Shown here: one piece after another, positions 16,583 through 24,931 of the stretch | Layout: every line of letters starts with the position of its first letter | Position numbering within the stretch: the stretch's first letter is position 1 | NCBI RefSeq assembly: GCF_017566145.1 | Contig: NZ_JABFCL010000009.1 | Span: 29,626 to 93,625, forward strand | DNA from: Bittarella massiliensis (ex Durand et al. 2017) | Lineage (GTDB): Bacteria; Bacillota; Clostridia; Oscillospirales; Ruminococcaceae | Direction: 5' to 3' | Length of the DNA stretch: 64,000 nt | Program-made: the position numbers and the translations under genes | Notes under the pieces: generated by a model | What the model saw: the letters and a program-made list of their open reading frames with translations, nothing else | Databases searched by the model: none | Told to the model about the DNA's origin: nothing

Positions 16583-18496
16583 TTGAGAGACGGGTTTTTA
16601 AAGGTGGCGGTGGGCAGTCCCGATCTGCGGGTGGCCGACTGCGCCTACAACGCCGCGGCCAGCGCCCGGCTTCTGCGGGAGGCGGCGGCCCAGAGAGTGA
16701 AACTGCTGGTGCTGCCCGAACTGGGGCTCACCGGCTACAGCTGCGGCGACCTCTTTTTGCAGCCGGTCCTGCTCCAGGGGGCCGAAGCCGCCCTGGAGCA
16801 GTTGTTGCAGGTGAGTGGAGAGCTGGGGGACCTGGTGGCGGTGGCGGGGCTGCCGGTGCGGGTGGGAGGCGGGCTCTACAACTGTGCCGCCGTCCTGCAG
16901 GGCGGGCGGCTGCTGGGGGTGGTGCCCAAGCGAAACCTCCCCAACTACGGCGAGTTTTACGAGCGCCGCCAGTTCACCCCCGGCCCTTTCTGCGGGGGGG
17001 AGATCTCCCTCTGCGGACAGCGGATCCCCTTTGGGGCCGACCTGCTCTTTTGCTGCCGGGAACTGCCCGACTGGGTGCTGGGGGTGGAAATCTGCGAGGA
17101 CCTGTGGGTCCCCCTCCCGCCCTCGGTGGGGTTGGCCCTGGCGGGGGCCACCGTCCTTGCCAACCCCTCGGCCAGCAACGAGACGGCGGGGAAGGCCGAC
17201 TACCGCCGCCAGCTGGTGGTCGGGCAGTCCGCCCGGCTGCTGGCGGGCTATCTCTACGCCTCGGCCGGGGCGGGGGAGTCCACCGCCGAATTGGTCTTTG
17301 CCGGGCACAATCTCATCGCCGAAAACGGCGTCCTCCTGGCCGAGAGCCCGCTGCTTCGGGGCGGGCTCACCTGTAGCGAGCTGGACCTGCAGCGCCTGGC
17401 CTTTGCGCGCAGCCGGCGGGACCCCTTCCCCGCGCCGGCGGGGGAGTACCGGCGGGTCTCCTTCTCTGTTTTGGTGGAGGAGACCGCCCTCACCCGGGCG
17501 GTGGAGCGAGACCCCTTTGTCCCCGCCCCCGGACCGGAGCGGGAGGAGCGGTGCGGAGAGGTTCTCGCCCTGCAGATCGCGGGGCTGGCGGGTCGGCTGC
17601 GCCACACCGGCTGCCGCCCTGTGCTGGGGCTCTCGGGGGGGCTGGATTCCGCCTTGGCCCTGCTGGTCTGCGTCGGGGCGGCCGACGCCCTGGACCGCCC
17701 CCGCGCAGATGTGTTGGCGGTGAGCATGCCCGGCTTTGGCACCACCCTCCGCACCCGGGAAAACGCCCGCAGGCTGGCTCTCTCGCTGGGGGTCACCTTT
17801 CGGGAAATCTCCATCGTCCGGGCAGCAGAAGGGCACCTGAATGACATCGGCCATCCCCGAGGGCGAACCGACACCACCTACGAAAATGCCCAGGCGAGGG
17901 AGCGCACCCAGGTGCTGATGGACCTGGCCAACGCCGGGGGCGGCCTGGTGGTGGGCACCGGCGACCTGTCGGAACTGGCCCTGGGCTGGGCCACCTACGG
18001 CGGCGATCAGCTCTCGATGTACGCCGTCAATGCCTCGGTGCCCAAGACCCTGGTGCGCCACCTCGTCGCCTTTGCCGCCGCCCGGGCGGGAGGGGAGAGC
18101 GCCGCCGTCCTGCGGGATGTGCTGGCCACACCGGTCAGCCCCGAACTGCTCCCCGCCGGGGCCGGGGGCGGGATCGCCCAGCGCACCGAGTCGCTGGTGG
18201 GCCCCTACCGGCTGCACGACTTCTTTCTCTACCGCGCCATCCGCTGTGGCGAGCCGCCCCGCAAGGTCTACCGGCTGGCCTGTATCGCCTTTGCCGGGGA
18301 GTTCCCAGCGGGGGAGATCCTGCGCTGGCTGCGCCTGTTCTACCGCCGCTTTTTCGCCCAGCAGTTCAAGCGCTCGGCCCTGCCCGACGGGCCCAAGGTG
18401 GGCGAGCTCTCCCCCCGGGGGGACTGGCGGATGCCCAGCGACGGGAGCGCCGCCCTCTGGCTGGAGCAGCTGGAGGGATTGGAGGGCCGGGGATAG
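16583..18496 (+). CDS. nadE: Glutamine-dependent NAD+ synthetase
   Basis: 637 residues, the length of the two-domain enzyme that amidates deamido-NAD using glutamine. The N-terminal nitrilase-type glutaminase has its triad in LPELGLTGYS (Glu, about 45), VPKRNLPNYGEFYE (Lys, about 115) and GVEICEDLWVP (Cys, about 171). The C-terminal synthetase has the ATP loop LGLSGGLDSALAL (about 351) and GTGDLSELALGWATYGGD. The TTG at 16583 is set by GGGAGG 8 bases upstream and lies after the preceding terminator; the longer upstream ORF would run through that terminator. Confidence 0.96.
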   Translation: MRDGFLKVAVGSPDLRVADCAYNAAASARLLREAAAQRVKLLVLPELGLTGYSCGDLFLQPVLLQGAEAALEQLLQVSGELGDLVAVAGLPVRVGGGLYNCAAVLQGGRLLGVVPKRNLPNYGEFYERRQFTPGPFCGGEISLCGQRIPFGADLLFCCRELPDWVLGVEICEDLWVPLPPSVGLALAGATVLANPSASNETAGKADYRRQLVVGQSARLLAGYLYASAGAGESTAELVFAGHNLIAENGVLLAESPLLRGGLTCSELDLQRLAFARSRRDPFPAPAGEYRRVSFSVLVEETALTRAVERDPFVPAPGPEREERCGEVLALQIAGLAGRLRHTGCRPVLGLSGGLDSALALLVCVGAADALDRPRADVLAVSMPGFGTTLRTRENARRLALSLGVTFREISIVRAAEGHLNDIGHPRGRTDTTYENAQARERTQVLMDLANAGGGLVVGTGDLSELALGWATYGGDQLSMYAVNASVPKTLVRHLVAFAAARAGGESAAVLRDVLATPVSPELLPAGAGGGIAQRTESLVGPYRLHDFFLYRAIRCGEPPRKVYRLACIAFAGEFPAGEILRWLRLFYRRFFAQQFKRSALPDGPKVGELSPRGDWRMPSDGSAALWLEQLEGLEGRG

Positions 18497-18570
18497 GCCC
18501 GGGGAAGGCGATTGCCTTTTTGGCCCTGCCCTGGTACAATGGAGAAAAGCCAGCCAAGGAGGACTGCCAG

Positions 18571-19002
18571 ATGGTCAGTGAAGTGCCAATCGTTTGGAAA
18601 GACCGCAAGCGCATTTTGGGGATGCCCATCACCTTTACCCGCTACTCCATGTCCGAAGACCGCCTCTTTTTGGAGACCGGCCTCCTCAACACCCGGCAGG
18701 AAGAGGTGCTCCTCTACCGGGTGCGGGACATCAGCTTGAAAATCACCCTGGGCCAGCGCATCTTTGGGGTGGGCTCGGTGCTGGTTCAGTCCTCGGACAA
18801 GACCATGCCGGTGCTGGAACTGAAAAATATCCGCCGTCCCCGGGAGGTCAAGGAGATCCTCCACCGGCAGGTGGAGAAGATGAAGCTCTCCCGCAAGATT
18901 CGGGTGGGCGAGCTGCTGGACGACGGCGGCCACGCCTGCGACGACGATTTTCACGATGGCGAGCAGACAGACGGGGAGGACTGGGAGGACGAGCGCCTCT
19001 AG
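18571..19002 (+). CDS. Bacterial PH-like (bPH2, YdbS/YdbT-type) domain protein
   Basis: 143 residues. The core (about 5-110) has the pattern of the short bacterial PH domain: a strand-rich block FTRYSMSEDRLFLETGLLNT, EVLLYRVRDISLKITL and VLVQSSDKTMPVLELKNI. The last 20 residues are acidic. No membrane segment is visible, unlike many YdbS proteins. The ligand is unknown. The start is set by AAGGAGG 8 bases upstream. It follows nadE by 74 bases and is probably cotranscribed. Confidence 0.75.
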   Translation: MVSEVPIVWKDRKRILGMPITFTRYSMSEDRLFLETGLLNTRQEEVLLYRVRDISLKITLGQRIFGVGSVLVQSSDKTMPVLELKNIRRPREVKEILHRQVEKMKLSRKIRVGELLDDGGHACDDDFHDGEQTDGEDWEDERL

Positions 19003-19022
19003 TTCCCCGTCCCCCGAAAAAG

Positions 19023-19066
19023 AGAAGAGAGAGCCGGAGAGAATGATTTCTCTCCGGCTCTCTCTT
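19023..19066. terminator. Bidirectional terminator
   Basis: A perfect 19-bp stem (19023-19041 with 19046-19064) with a 4-base loop between the convergent PH-domain gene and the lacI-type gene. Confidence 0.85.
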
Positions 19067-19074
19067 TGTGCGAA

Positions 19075-20136
19075 CTATTCCCGCTCCCCCTTTTCCAGGG
19101 GGCGGCAGCTCTCCCGCACGATCAGCTTGCAGGGCAGTTCCACCTTGAGGGGGAGGGTGTGGCCCTTTTCGATGCGGTCGAGCAGCAGCTTTACCGCCAC
19201 CTTTCCCAACTCGTTTTTGGGCACGTCCACGGTGGTAAGGGAGGGGTTGGTGAACTGGCCCATGGCGATGTTGTCGATGGAGATGACCGAGATGTCCTGG
19301 GGGATGTGCAGTCCGAACTCCCGGATGGCCTTCACCGCCCCGATGGCGCTGATGTCGTTGGCACAGAAGACCGCCGTGGGTAGCCGGGGGGAGGCGAACA
19401 TCTTCTTGATGCCGAAATAGCCGTTTTCCATGGTCAGGGCCGACTCGTAGATGTACTCCTCTGAAAAGGGGAGTTCCCGCTCCAGCATGAAGTCCATGTA
19501 GGCGTCAAAGCGCACCTCGTTTTTCACCTCTCCCAGGTAGCCGATGCGCCGGTGCCCCTGCCGGTAGAGGTGCTCGAGCACCTGGACGGCGGCCTTGTAC
19601 CCGTCGCAGATGACCTGGTCGAAGTCGGCCCCGCCGGCGGCCAGCCCCACCACAATGACGTTGCGCAGCTTTTGCAGCCGCCCCAACAGCTCTTTGCGGG
19701 GGCGACCCAACACCACCACGCCCCCCTTGTCCAGGTTTTCCAGCATCCGGTCGGTCTTGAAGTCGTCCAGATTGACCGCCGAAAAGGAAAAGCCCAGGGA
19801 GCAGCCCTGCACCATGGCCTCCTTCTCCACCGCCCGCAGGATTTCGGCGAAGAACTGGTCCGAGGGCATCATCTGGTCCTGAAACTGGCGGGAGAACATC
19901 TCGGTGCGGGCGAACACGCAGGAGATGGTCCGCCCCGCCGGCCGGGGGTCGGCTCCCCGGTCCCGGCTCTTGAGGGCCTTGGCCGCCTCGTTGGGGGTGT
20001 AGCCGGTGCGGCGGACGATCTCCCACACCCGCTCGGCGGCCTCGGGGGCGGCGGTGCGGTGATTGGGGTCGTTGATGATCCGGGAGACGGTGGAGATGGA
20101 GACCCCTGCCTCCCGGGCGATTTCTTTGAGTGTCAT
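19075..20136 (-). CDS. LacI-family transcriptional regulator
   Basis: 353 residues. The N-terminal helix-turn-helix is typical (TLKEIAREAGVSISTVSRI). A periplasmic-binding-protein-like sensor domain follows, with DGYKAAVQVLEHL, GHRRIGYLG, PTAVFCANDISAIGA and ISVISIDN. It is divergent from the importer/nucleoside-hydrolase operon. A LacI-type operator lies in its own leader and a near-identical one before the operon, so it probably represses itself and controls that operon in response to an imported sugar or nucleoside derivative. The start has AGGTGA upstream. Confidence 0.92.
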   Translation of the reverse strand: MTLKEIAREAGVSISTVSRIINDPNHRTAAPEAAERVWEIVRRTGYTPNEAAKALKSRDRGADPRPAGRTISCVFARTEMFSRQFQDQMMPSDQFFAEILRAVEKEAMVQGCSLGFSFSAVNLDDFKTDRMLENLDKGGVVVLGRPRKELLGRLQKLRNVIVVGLAAGGADFDQVICDGYKAAVQVLEHLYRQGHRRIGYLGEVKNEVRFDAYMDFMLERELPFSEEYIYESALTMENGYFGIKKMFASPRLPTAVFCANDISAIGAVKAIREFGLHIPQDISVISIDNIAMGQFTNPSLTTVDVPKNELGKVAVKLLLDRIEKGHTLPLKVELPCKLIVRESCRPLEKGERE

Positions 20137-20175
20137 GGCTGGTCACCTGTTTTGGGGCGTCCTGTGACAAGTGAG

Positions 20176-20189
20176 TGAAAACGATTGCA
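20176..20189. promoter_or_regulatory. LacI-family operator in the regulator leader
   Basis: TGAAAACGATTGCA fits the LacI-family half-site palindrome TGnAAnCGnTTnCA exactly. It lies 40 bases before the regulator start and downstream of its promoter, a position suited to autorepression. Confidence 0.7.
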
Positions 20190-20236
20190 ATATCTTTTTG
20201 AAAAGCAGCCGCCAAACCTCTCTCGATTTTTTCTAA

Positions 20237-20265
20237 ATTGTACACTGATGGGAATGCTTTTGCAA
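20237..20265 (-). promoter_or_regulatory. Promoter of the LacI-type regulator gene
   Basis: TTGCAA-N17-TACAAT on the minus strand (-35 at 20260-20265, -10 at 20237-20242). Confidence 0.6.
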
Positions 20266-20360
20266 GATTAAGCAGAGAAAAAGAGGGATATTTTTCCTAT
20301 ACCCTGTTTTTGTGGCAAGATGTACAATGAAAATCAGGAATTGTAGGCAGGATAACGGTG

Positions 20361-20412
20361 TGACAACGATTGCATATATTTTTCTTTACAAACCCTCAAA
20401 ATCGGCTATGAT
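20361..20412 (+). promoter_or_regulatory. Operator and promoter of the nucleoside-importer operon
   Basis: The operator TGACAACGATTGCA (20361-20374) differs from the copy in the regulator leader at one base. It is followed 10 bases later by TTTACA-N16-TATGAT (-35 at 20385-20390, -10 at 20407-20412). The operator lies upstream of the -35 rather than over the promoter, so the mode of control is uncertain. Confidence 0.6.
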
Positions 20413-20466
20413 GTGGGTAGAAATTGGGCGAGATGCCCGAGAAGCGACAAGAGGGGGAGAGGGGAT

Positions 20467-21303
20467 TTGGCCCAGTACCTGTTCGTCAACCTAAAGCGAT
20501 TCGACATTCCTCGCGCGCTGGGGGGGATCAACAGCCAGTGCCCGCCAGCCCGGTGGGGCGAGGCCCTGGTCCGCCAGAGCCGGGCTGCCCTGGCCGAGCG
20601 CCCGGGGGTGGAGACGGTCTTTTTTCTGCCGGAGGCCCACCTCCTCCCCGCGGTGGCTGCGGCGGCCGGGCCGGGACCGTCGGTGGCCGTCGGCTGTCAG
20701 GGGGTCTACCGAAAGGATGTGGCCCCTGGGGGCAACTTCGGGGCCTTTACCACCTTTCGCACCGCCACCGCCGCCCGCGCCCTGGGCTGCAGCTGGGCCC
20801 TCATCGGCCACAGCGAGGAGCGGGCCGACAAGATGGCCCTCACCGGTGACACCGGCGCGGTGGACGCCCTTCTGCGCGACGAGGTGCGCTGCGCCCTGGC
20901 GGCCGGGCTCAAGGTGCTCTTCTGCATCGGCGAGACCGCCGAGGAGATCCCGACGCGAGAGGCGGTCCTCCGCCGCCAACTCCGCCAGGGGCTGCCCGGG
21001 GTGGACAGGGCGCCCAACATCGTGCTGGGGTATGAGCCCATCTGGTCCATCGGCCCGGGCAAGCCGGTGCCCACCGCCGCTGAGGTGGGGCGGATCGCCG
21101 CCCTCATCAAGGGGATCGTCCGGCTGCCGGTGGTCTACGGCGGGGGGCTGAAAGCCGAGAACGCCGCTGCCTTCGGGGCCCTGCCCAACCTGGACGGCGG
21201 GCTGGTGGGGCTCACCCGATTTGCCGGGGAGATCGGCTTCTACCCCGACGAGTTCGCCCAGATCGCCGCGGCCTACTTTGCCGCCAAGGAGGAGATTTTG
21301 TGA
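20467..21303 (+). CDS. Triosephosphate isomerase-like sugar-phosphate isomerase
   Basis: 278 residues with the TIM-barrel catalytic set: Asn-x-Lys near the N-terminus (FVNLKRFD), the catalytic His in IGHSEER, the catalytic Glu in GYEPIWSIG and the phosphate loop VVYGGG. The N-terminal motif VNLKRFDIPR differs from the GNWK of housekeeping TpiA. Paralogues of this kind include tetrulose-phosphate isomerases in sugar-alcohol pathways. Its place at the head of a carbohydrate operon also suggests a specialised substrate. The TTG at 20467 is preceded by a GGAGAGGGG site. It overlaps the next gene by 4 bases. Confidence 0.85.
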   Translation: MAQYLFVNLKRFDIPRALGGINSQCPPARWGEALVRQSRAALAERPGVETVFFLPEAHLLPAVAAAAGPGPSVAVGCQGVYRKDVAPGGNFGAFTTFRTATAARALGCSWALIGHSEERADKMALTGDTGAVDALLRDEVRCALAAGLKVLFCIGETAEEIPTREAVLRRQLRQGLPGVDRAPNIVLGYEPIWSIGPGKPVPTAAEVGRIAALIKGIVRLPVVYGGGLKAENAAAFGALPNLDGGLVGLTRFAGEIGFYPDEFAQIAAAYFAAKEEIL

Positions 21304-22739
21304 AACTGGAATTTGAGTACGGGCAGGGGATGATGAGCGCCCAGCTGCCCGATGACACCGACGTCTTTATCCCCGGGGAGACGGTCCCCGACCCGCCCTG
21401 TATCCCCGAGGAAAAGCTGGTGGAGGCAACCCGGGACTCCATCCTCCACCCCATGGGGATGCCCCCCCTCTCCCAACTGGCCCACAAGGGTTCCAGGGTG
21501 GTCATCGTCTTCCCCGACCGGGTCAAGGGGGGGGAGCAGCCCACCGCCCACCGAAAGGTGTCCATCCCCATCGTCCTGGAGGAACTCTACAAAGCCGGGG
21601 TGGAGAAGAAAGACATCCTGCTGCTGTGCTCCAACGGGCTGCACCGCAAGAACACCGAGGAGGAGATTCGCCGGGTGCTGGGGGAGGAGCTCTTCTCCCA
21701 GTTCTGGCCCACCGGCCAGATTCGCAACCACGACAGCGAGGACTACGAGCACCTGGTGGACCTGGGCGCCACCCCGCAGGGGGACCCGGTGCTGGTGAAC
21801 AAATACGTCTACGACGCCGATGTGGCCGTCCTCATCGGCCACACCCAGGGCAACCCCTACGGGGGCTACTCGGGGGGGTATAAGCACTGCGCCACCGGCA
21901 TCACCCACTGGCGCTCCATCGCCTCCCACCACGTGCCGGCGGTGATGCACCGGCCCGACTTTACCCCGGTGAGCAGCCATTCCCTCATGCGCCAGAAGTT
22001 CGACGAGATCGGCCAGTATATGGAGGAGCGGATGGGCAAGAAGTTCTTCTGCTGCGACGCGGTGCTGGACACCCGCTCCCGCCAGATCGAGATCAACAGC
22101 GGCTGGGCCAAGGTGATGCAGCCCAAGAGCTGGCAGACCGCCGACCGGCGCACCTACGTCCACTGGGCCGAGAAGAAATACGACGTGCTGGTCTTCGGCA
22201 TGCCCCAGTTTTTCCACTACGGCGACGGGATGGGCACCAACCCCATCATGATGATGCAGGCCATCTCGGCCGAGATCATCCGCCACAAGCGGGTGCTCAG
22301 CGACCGCTGCGTGGTCATCTGCTCCTCCACCTGCAACGGCTACTTTCACGACGAGCTCTTCACCGGCTACCGCGAGATTTACGAGCTCTTTCAAAAAGAC
22401 CACATGAACACCCTGCGGGACGTCAACCGCTACGGCGAGTACTTCGCCACCAACGAGGAGTACATCCGCCGCTACCGCTACTGCAATGGATTTCACCCCT
22501 TCCACGGCTTCTCGATGATCAGCTGCGGCCACATCGCCGAGATGAACACCGCCGCCATCTACATCGTGGGGGCCGAACAGCCCGGCTATGCCCGGGGGAT
22601 GGGGATGAAGACCAGGGCCACCTTTGAAGAGGCCCTGGCCGACGCCCAGAAGAAATACCTGGGAGAGCACCCCAACATCCTCGCCCTCCCCAAGGCGTTC
22701 ACCACCGCGGCGGTGCACCTGTGCATGAAGGGGGAGTGA
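21300..22739 (+). CDS. LarA-like (lactate racemase family, DUF2088) protein
   Basis: 479 residues. LarA enzymes racemise or epimerise 2-hydroxy acids using a covalently bound nickel-pincer nucleotide. Recognisable parts are DRVKGG (Arg74, substrate side), SNGLHRKN (His115, equivalent to LarA His108) and SGGYK (Lys195, the cofactor-binding lysine). The second catalytic histidine of LarA, ten residues before that lysine, is Asn185 here (GNPYGGYSGGYK). The homologue may therefore have a different reaction or only one proton-abstracting face. No larB, larC or larE cofactor genes are in the window. The GTG start overlaps the TIM-like gene stop and has AAGGAGG upstream. Confidence 0.75.
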   Translation: MKLEFEYGQGMMSAQLPDDTDVFIPGETVPDPPCIPEEKLVEATRDSILHPMGMPPLSQLAHKGSRVVIVFPDRVKGGEQPTAHRKVSIPIVLEELYKAGVEKKDILLLCSNGLHRKNTEEEIRRVLGEELFSQFWPTGQIRNHDSEDYEHLVDLGATPQGDPVLVNKYVYDADVAVLIGHTQGNPYGGYSGGYKHCATGITHWRSIASHHVPAVMHRPDFTPVSSHSLMRQKFDEIGQYMEERMGKKFFCCDAVLDTRSRQIEINSGWAKVMQPKSWQTADRRTYVHWAEKKYDVLVFGMPQFFHYGDGMGTNPIMMMQAISAEIIRHKRVLSDRCVVICSSTCNGYFHDELFTGYREIYELFQKDHMNTLRDVNRYGEYFATNEEYIRRYRYCNGFHPFHGFSMISCGHIAEMNTAAIYIVGAEQPGYARGMGMKTRATFEEALADAQKKYLGEHPNILALPKAFTTAAVHLCMKGE

Positions 22740-22820
22740 GGGCTCGCCGTCCACCTGTCCATCCGTCCGCACCGCTGTCGGCGGCGCGACCGACCTTATA
22801 TTTAAAGGAGGATTATCCAA

Positions 22821-23888
22821 ATGAAACGAGTCAACTCCATCAAACGGGCCCTGGCCGCACTTCTCGCGGGCTGTCTCTGCCTCACCGCCTTCGCCGGCTG
22901 CGGCGACAAGAAGGAGGAGGGGAACGCCGGCAAAAAGGGGAGCGACATCAAGGCCGCCATCATCATCTCGGGCAGTTTCGGCACCCAGAGCTTTCAGGAC
23001 GTGGCCCTCGCCGGCTGCCAGAAGGCCGCCGACGAGTTCGGATTTGAGCTGACCAAGGTGGAAAACGTCAACTCCTCCGATGCCGGCAGCACCATCCAGT
23101 CCCTCATCGGCCAGGGAGTCAACATGATCATCTCCCCCAACGACTTCTTCAACGACTCCATCGAGGAATTGGCCCCCGAAAACCCCGACGTCCGCTTCAT
23201 CAGCGGCGACGCCGCCGTCCCCGACCTGGAAAACGTGGCCTCCTCCTACTACCGCGAGCAGGAGTCCGCCTTCCTCCTGGGGGCCCTGGCGGGGATGCTC
23301 ACCGAGTCGAACAAGGTGGCCTTCATCGGCCACACCTCCAACGTGGTCATGGACCGCTTTGACTACGGCTACCAGGCCGGTGCAAAATACGTCAACCCCG
23401 ATGTCAGCGTCATCTCGATGTACACCGGCAGTGTCTCCGACGTCAACAAGGGCAAGGAGATGGCCGACCTGCTGTATAGCCAGGGGGTCGACTACATCGC
23501 CCCCGCCGCCGCGGCCTGCAACACCGGCGTCTTCCAGTCCTCCAAAGAGCACGGGGGCAACTGCTGGACCTTCGGCGCCGCCGACGGGCAGTTTCACCTG
23601 ATGCCCGACCGCATCCTCGCCAGCCAGGTCAAGCGCATCGACAACGTCTGCTATCAGTTCCTTAAAGATGCGGTGGAGGGCAACTGGAAGGGCGGACAGC
23701 CCCAGGAGATGGGCCTCAAAGAGGGGGGCGTCGACCTGCTCTACACCACCAATGAGGAGCTGGCGGCCACCATCCCCCAGGACGTGAAGGACCGGGTGGA
23801 GGAGTTGCGCCAGAAGGTCGTCAGCGGGGAGATCAAGGCCCCCGGCACCAAGGACGAGTTCGCGGCCTTCCCCTTCCCAAACAAGTAG
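22821..23888 (+). CDS. BMP-family substrate-binding lipoprotein of an ABC importer
   Basis: 355 residues. A lipoprotein signal ends in AFAGC (about residue 31). The mature part is a basic-membrane-protein (Bmp/PnrA/NupN) binding protein: IIISGSFGTQSFQDVALAG, then VAFIGHTSNVVMDRFDYGYQAGA and YIAPAAAACNTGVFQ. Such proteins bind nucleosides or related compounds for the ATPase and two permeases encoded downstream. AAAGGAGG precedes the ATG. The 80 bases before it hold no other gene. Confidence 0.9.
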   Translation: MKRVNSIKRALAALLAGCLCLTAFAGCGDKKEEGNAGKKGSDIKAAIIISGSFGTQSFQDVALAGCQKAADEFGFELTKVENVNSSDAGSTIQSLIGQGVNMIISPNDFFNDSIEELAPENPDVRFISGDAAVPDLENVASSYYREQESAFLLGALAGMLTESNKVAFIGHTSNVVMDRFDYGYQAGAKYVNPDVSVISMYTGSVSDVNKGKEMADLLYSQGVDYIAPAAAACNTGVFQSSKEHGGNCWTFGAADGQFHLMPDRILASQVKRIDNVCYQFLKDAVEGNWKGGQPQEMGLKEGGVDLLYTTNEELAATIPQDVKDRVEELRQKVVSGEIKAPGTKDEFAAFPFPNK

Positions 23889-23900
23889 GGGGGCAGCCAC

Positions 23901-24899
23901 TTGAGACAGATACCTGTGCTGCTGGATGTGGACACCGGCATCGACGACGCCTACGCCCTGATCATGGCCTGCGCCAGCGAGGAGCTGGACATTCGGGCGG
24001 TGACCACGGCGGCGGGCAACGCCTCCCTCTACCACACCACCCGCAACACCTGTAACCTGCTGCACCTGCTGGGCCGGGGCGACATCCCGGTCTCCCAGGG
24101 GCTGCCGGCCCCCCTTCAGCGCCCGCTGCTGCGGGCCCCGGAGGTGCACGGGGAGAACGGCCTGCGGGGCTACCAATTCCAGGGGGAGCACCTGGAGGCC
24201 CTCTCCCCCCTCACCGCCCAACAGCAGATGGCCCGGGTCCTCGCCGAGAGCGAGGAGCCGGTGACCGTCGTCGCCCTGGGCCCGGCCACCAACGTGGCGG
24301 CCTTTCTCCAGCGGTACCCCGAACTGAAATCCCGCATCCGCCGCATCCTTTTTATGGGAACTTCTTATCGCTGTGGCAACCCGACCATCGTCTCCACCTT
24401 CAACGTGCTGGTGGACCCCGAGGCTTTTGACATCCTTTTAAAGAGCGGGGTCGAACTGCACGCCCTCCCCCTGGACACCACCCAAAACGCCACCCTCACC
24501 CCCGCGGAGTGCCGGCAGATCTCCAGTATCCCCGGCCCGGTGGCAAAAATGGTCTCCCGCACCCTGGCCGGCTACGGCGACCGCATCGGCCAGAAGGGCG
24601 GGTGCCTGGCCCAGAAGGACGGGGAGCGGGACTGGAACAGAGAGGGGTTGGCCCACCTGCCCGACCCGGCGGTGATCGCCTACCTGCTGCGGCCCGACTA
24701 CTTCACCCGCCAGAAGTACTTCTGCCAGGTGGAGTGCAAGGGGGAGATCACCACCGGCTTCACCGTCATCGACATGGACGACTACTACGGCAAGTCGATG
24801 GAGGAGCGCAACCTCTGGTATGTGGACTCCATTGATCGAGCCGGTTTTGCCCGGCTGTTTCTCGAGAGCGTCCGCGCCTTCGCGGGCCCGCGGGAGTGA
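23901..24899 (+). CDS. Nucleoside hydrolase (IunH/RihB superfamily)
   Basis: 332 residues. The N-terminal calcium-site motif reads VDTGIDDAYAL (usually DTDPGxDDA). GNASLYHTTRN, VHGENGLRGY, ALGPATNVAAF, TFNVLVDPEAFDIL and the Thr in LDTTQNATLT supply the remaining family signatures. Members cleave ribonucleosides to base and ribose. Here DTG replaces DPG and TFN replaces EFN, so the substrate may be unusual. The TTG start at 23901 lies 12 bases behind the binding-protein gene and follows a G-rich site. Confidence 0.88.
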   Translation: MRQIPVLLDVDTGIDDAYALIMACASEELDIRAVTTAAGNASLYHTTRNTCNLLHLLGRGDIPVSQGLPAPLQRPLLRAPEVHGENGLRGYQFQGEHLEALSPLTAQQQMARVLAESEEPVTVVALGPATNVAAFLQRYPELKSRIRRILFMGTSYRCGNPTIVSTFNVLVDPEAFDILLKSGVELHALPLDTTQNATLTPAECRQISSIPGPVAKMVSRTLAGYGDRIGQKGGCLAQKDGERDWNREGLAHLPDPAVIAYLLRPDYFTRQKYFCQVECKGEITTGFTVIDMDDYYGKSMEERNLWYVDSIDRAGFARLFLESVRAFAGPRE

Positions 24900-24931
24900 G
24901 GGCGCAGCCACAAGAAAGGAAGTGAGAGGCA

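Noticed and set aside
21273..24221. 982-codon open frame on the minus strand
   Set aside because: It is antisense to the LarA-like, binding-protein and nucleoside-hydrolase genes, has no ribosome binding site, and its Val/Gly/His-rich translation is the usual shadow of GC-rich coding DNA.
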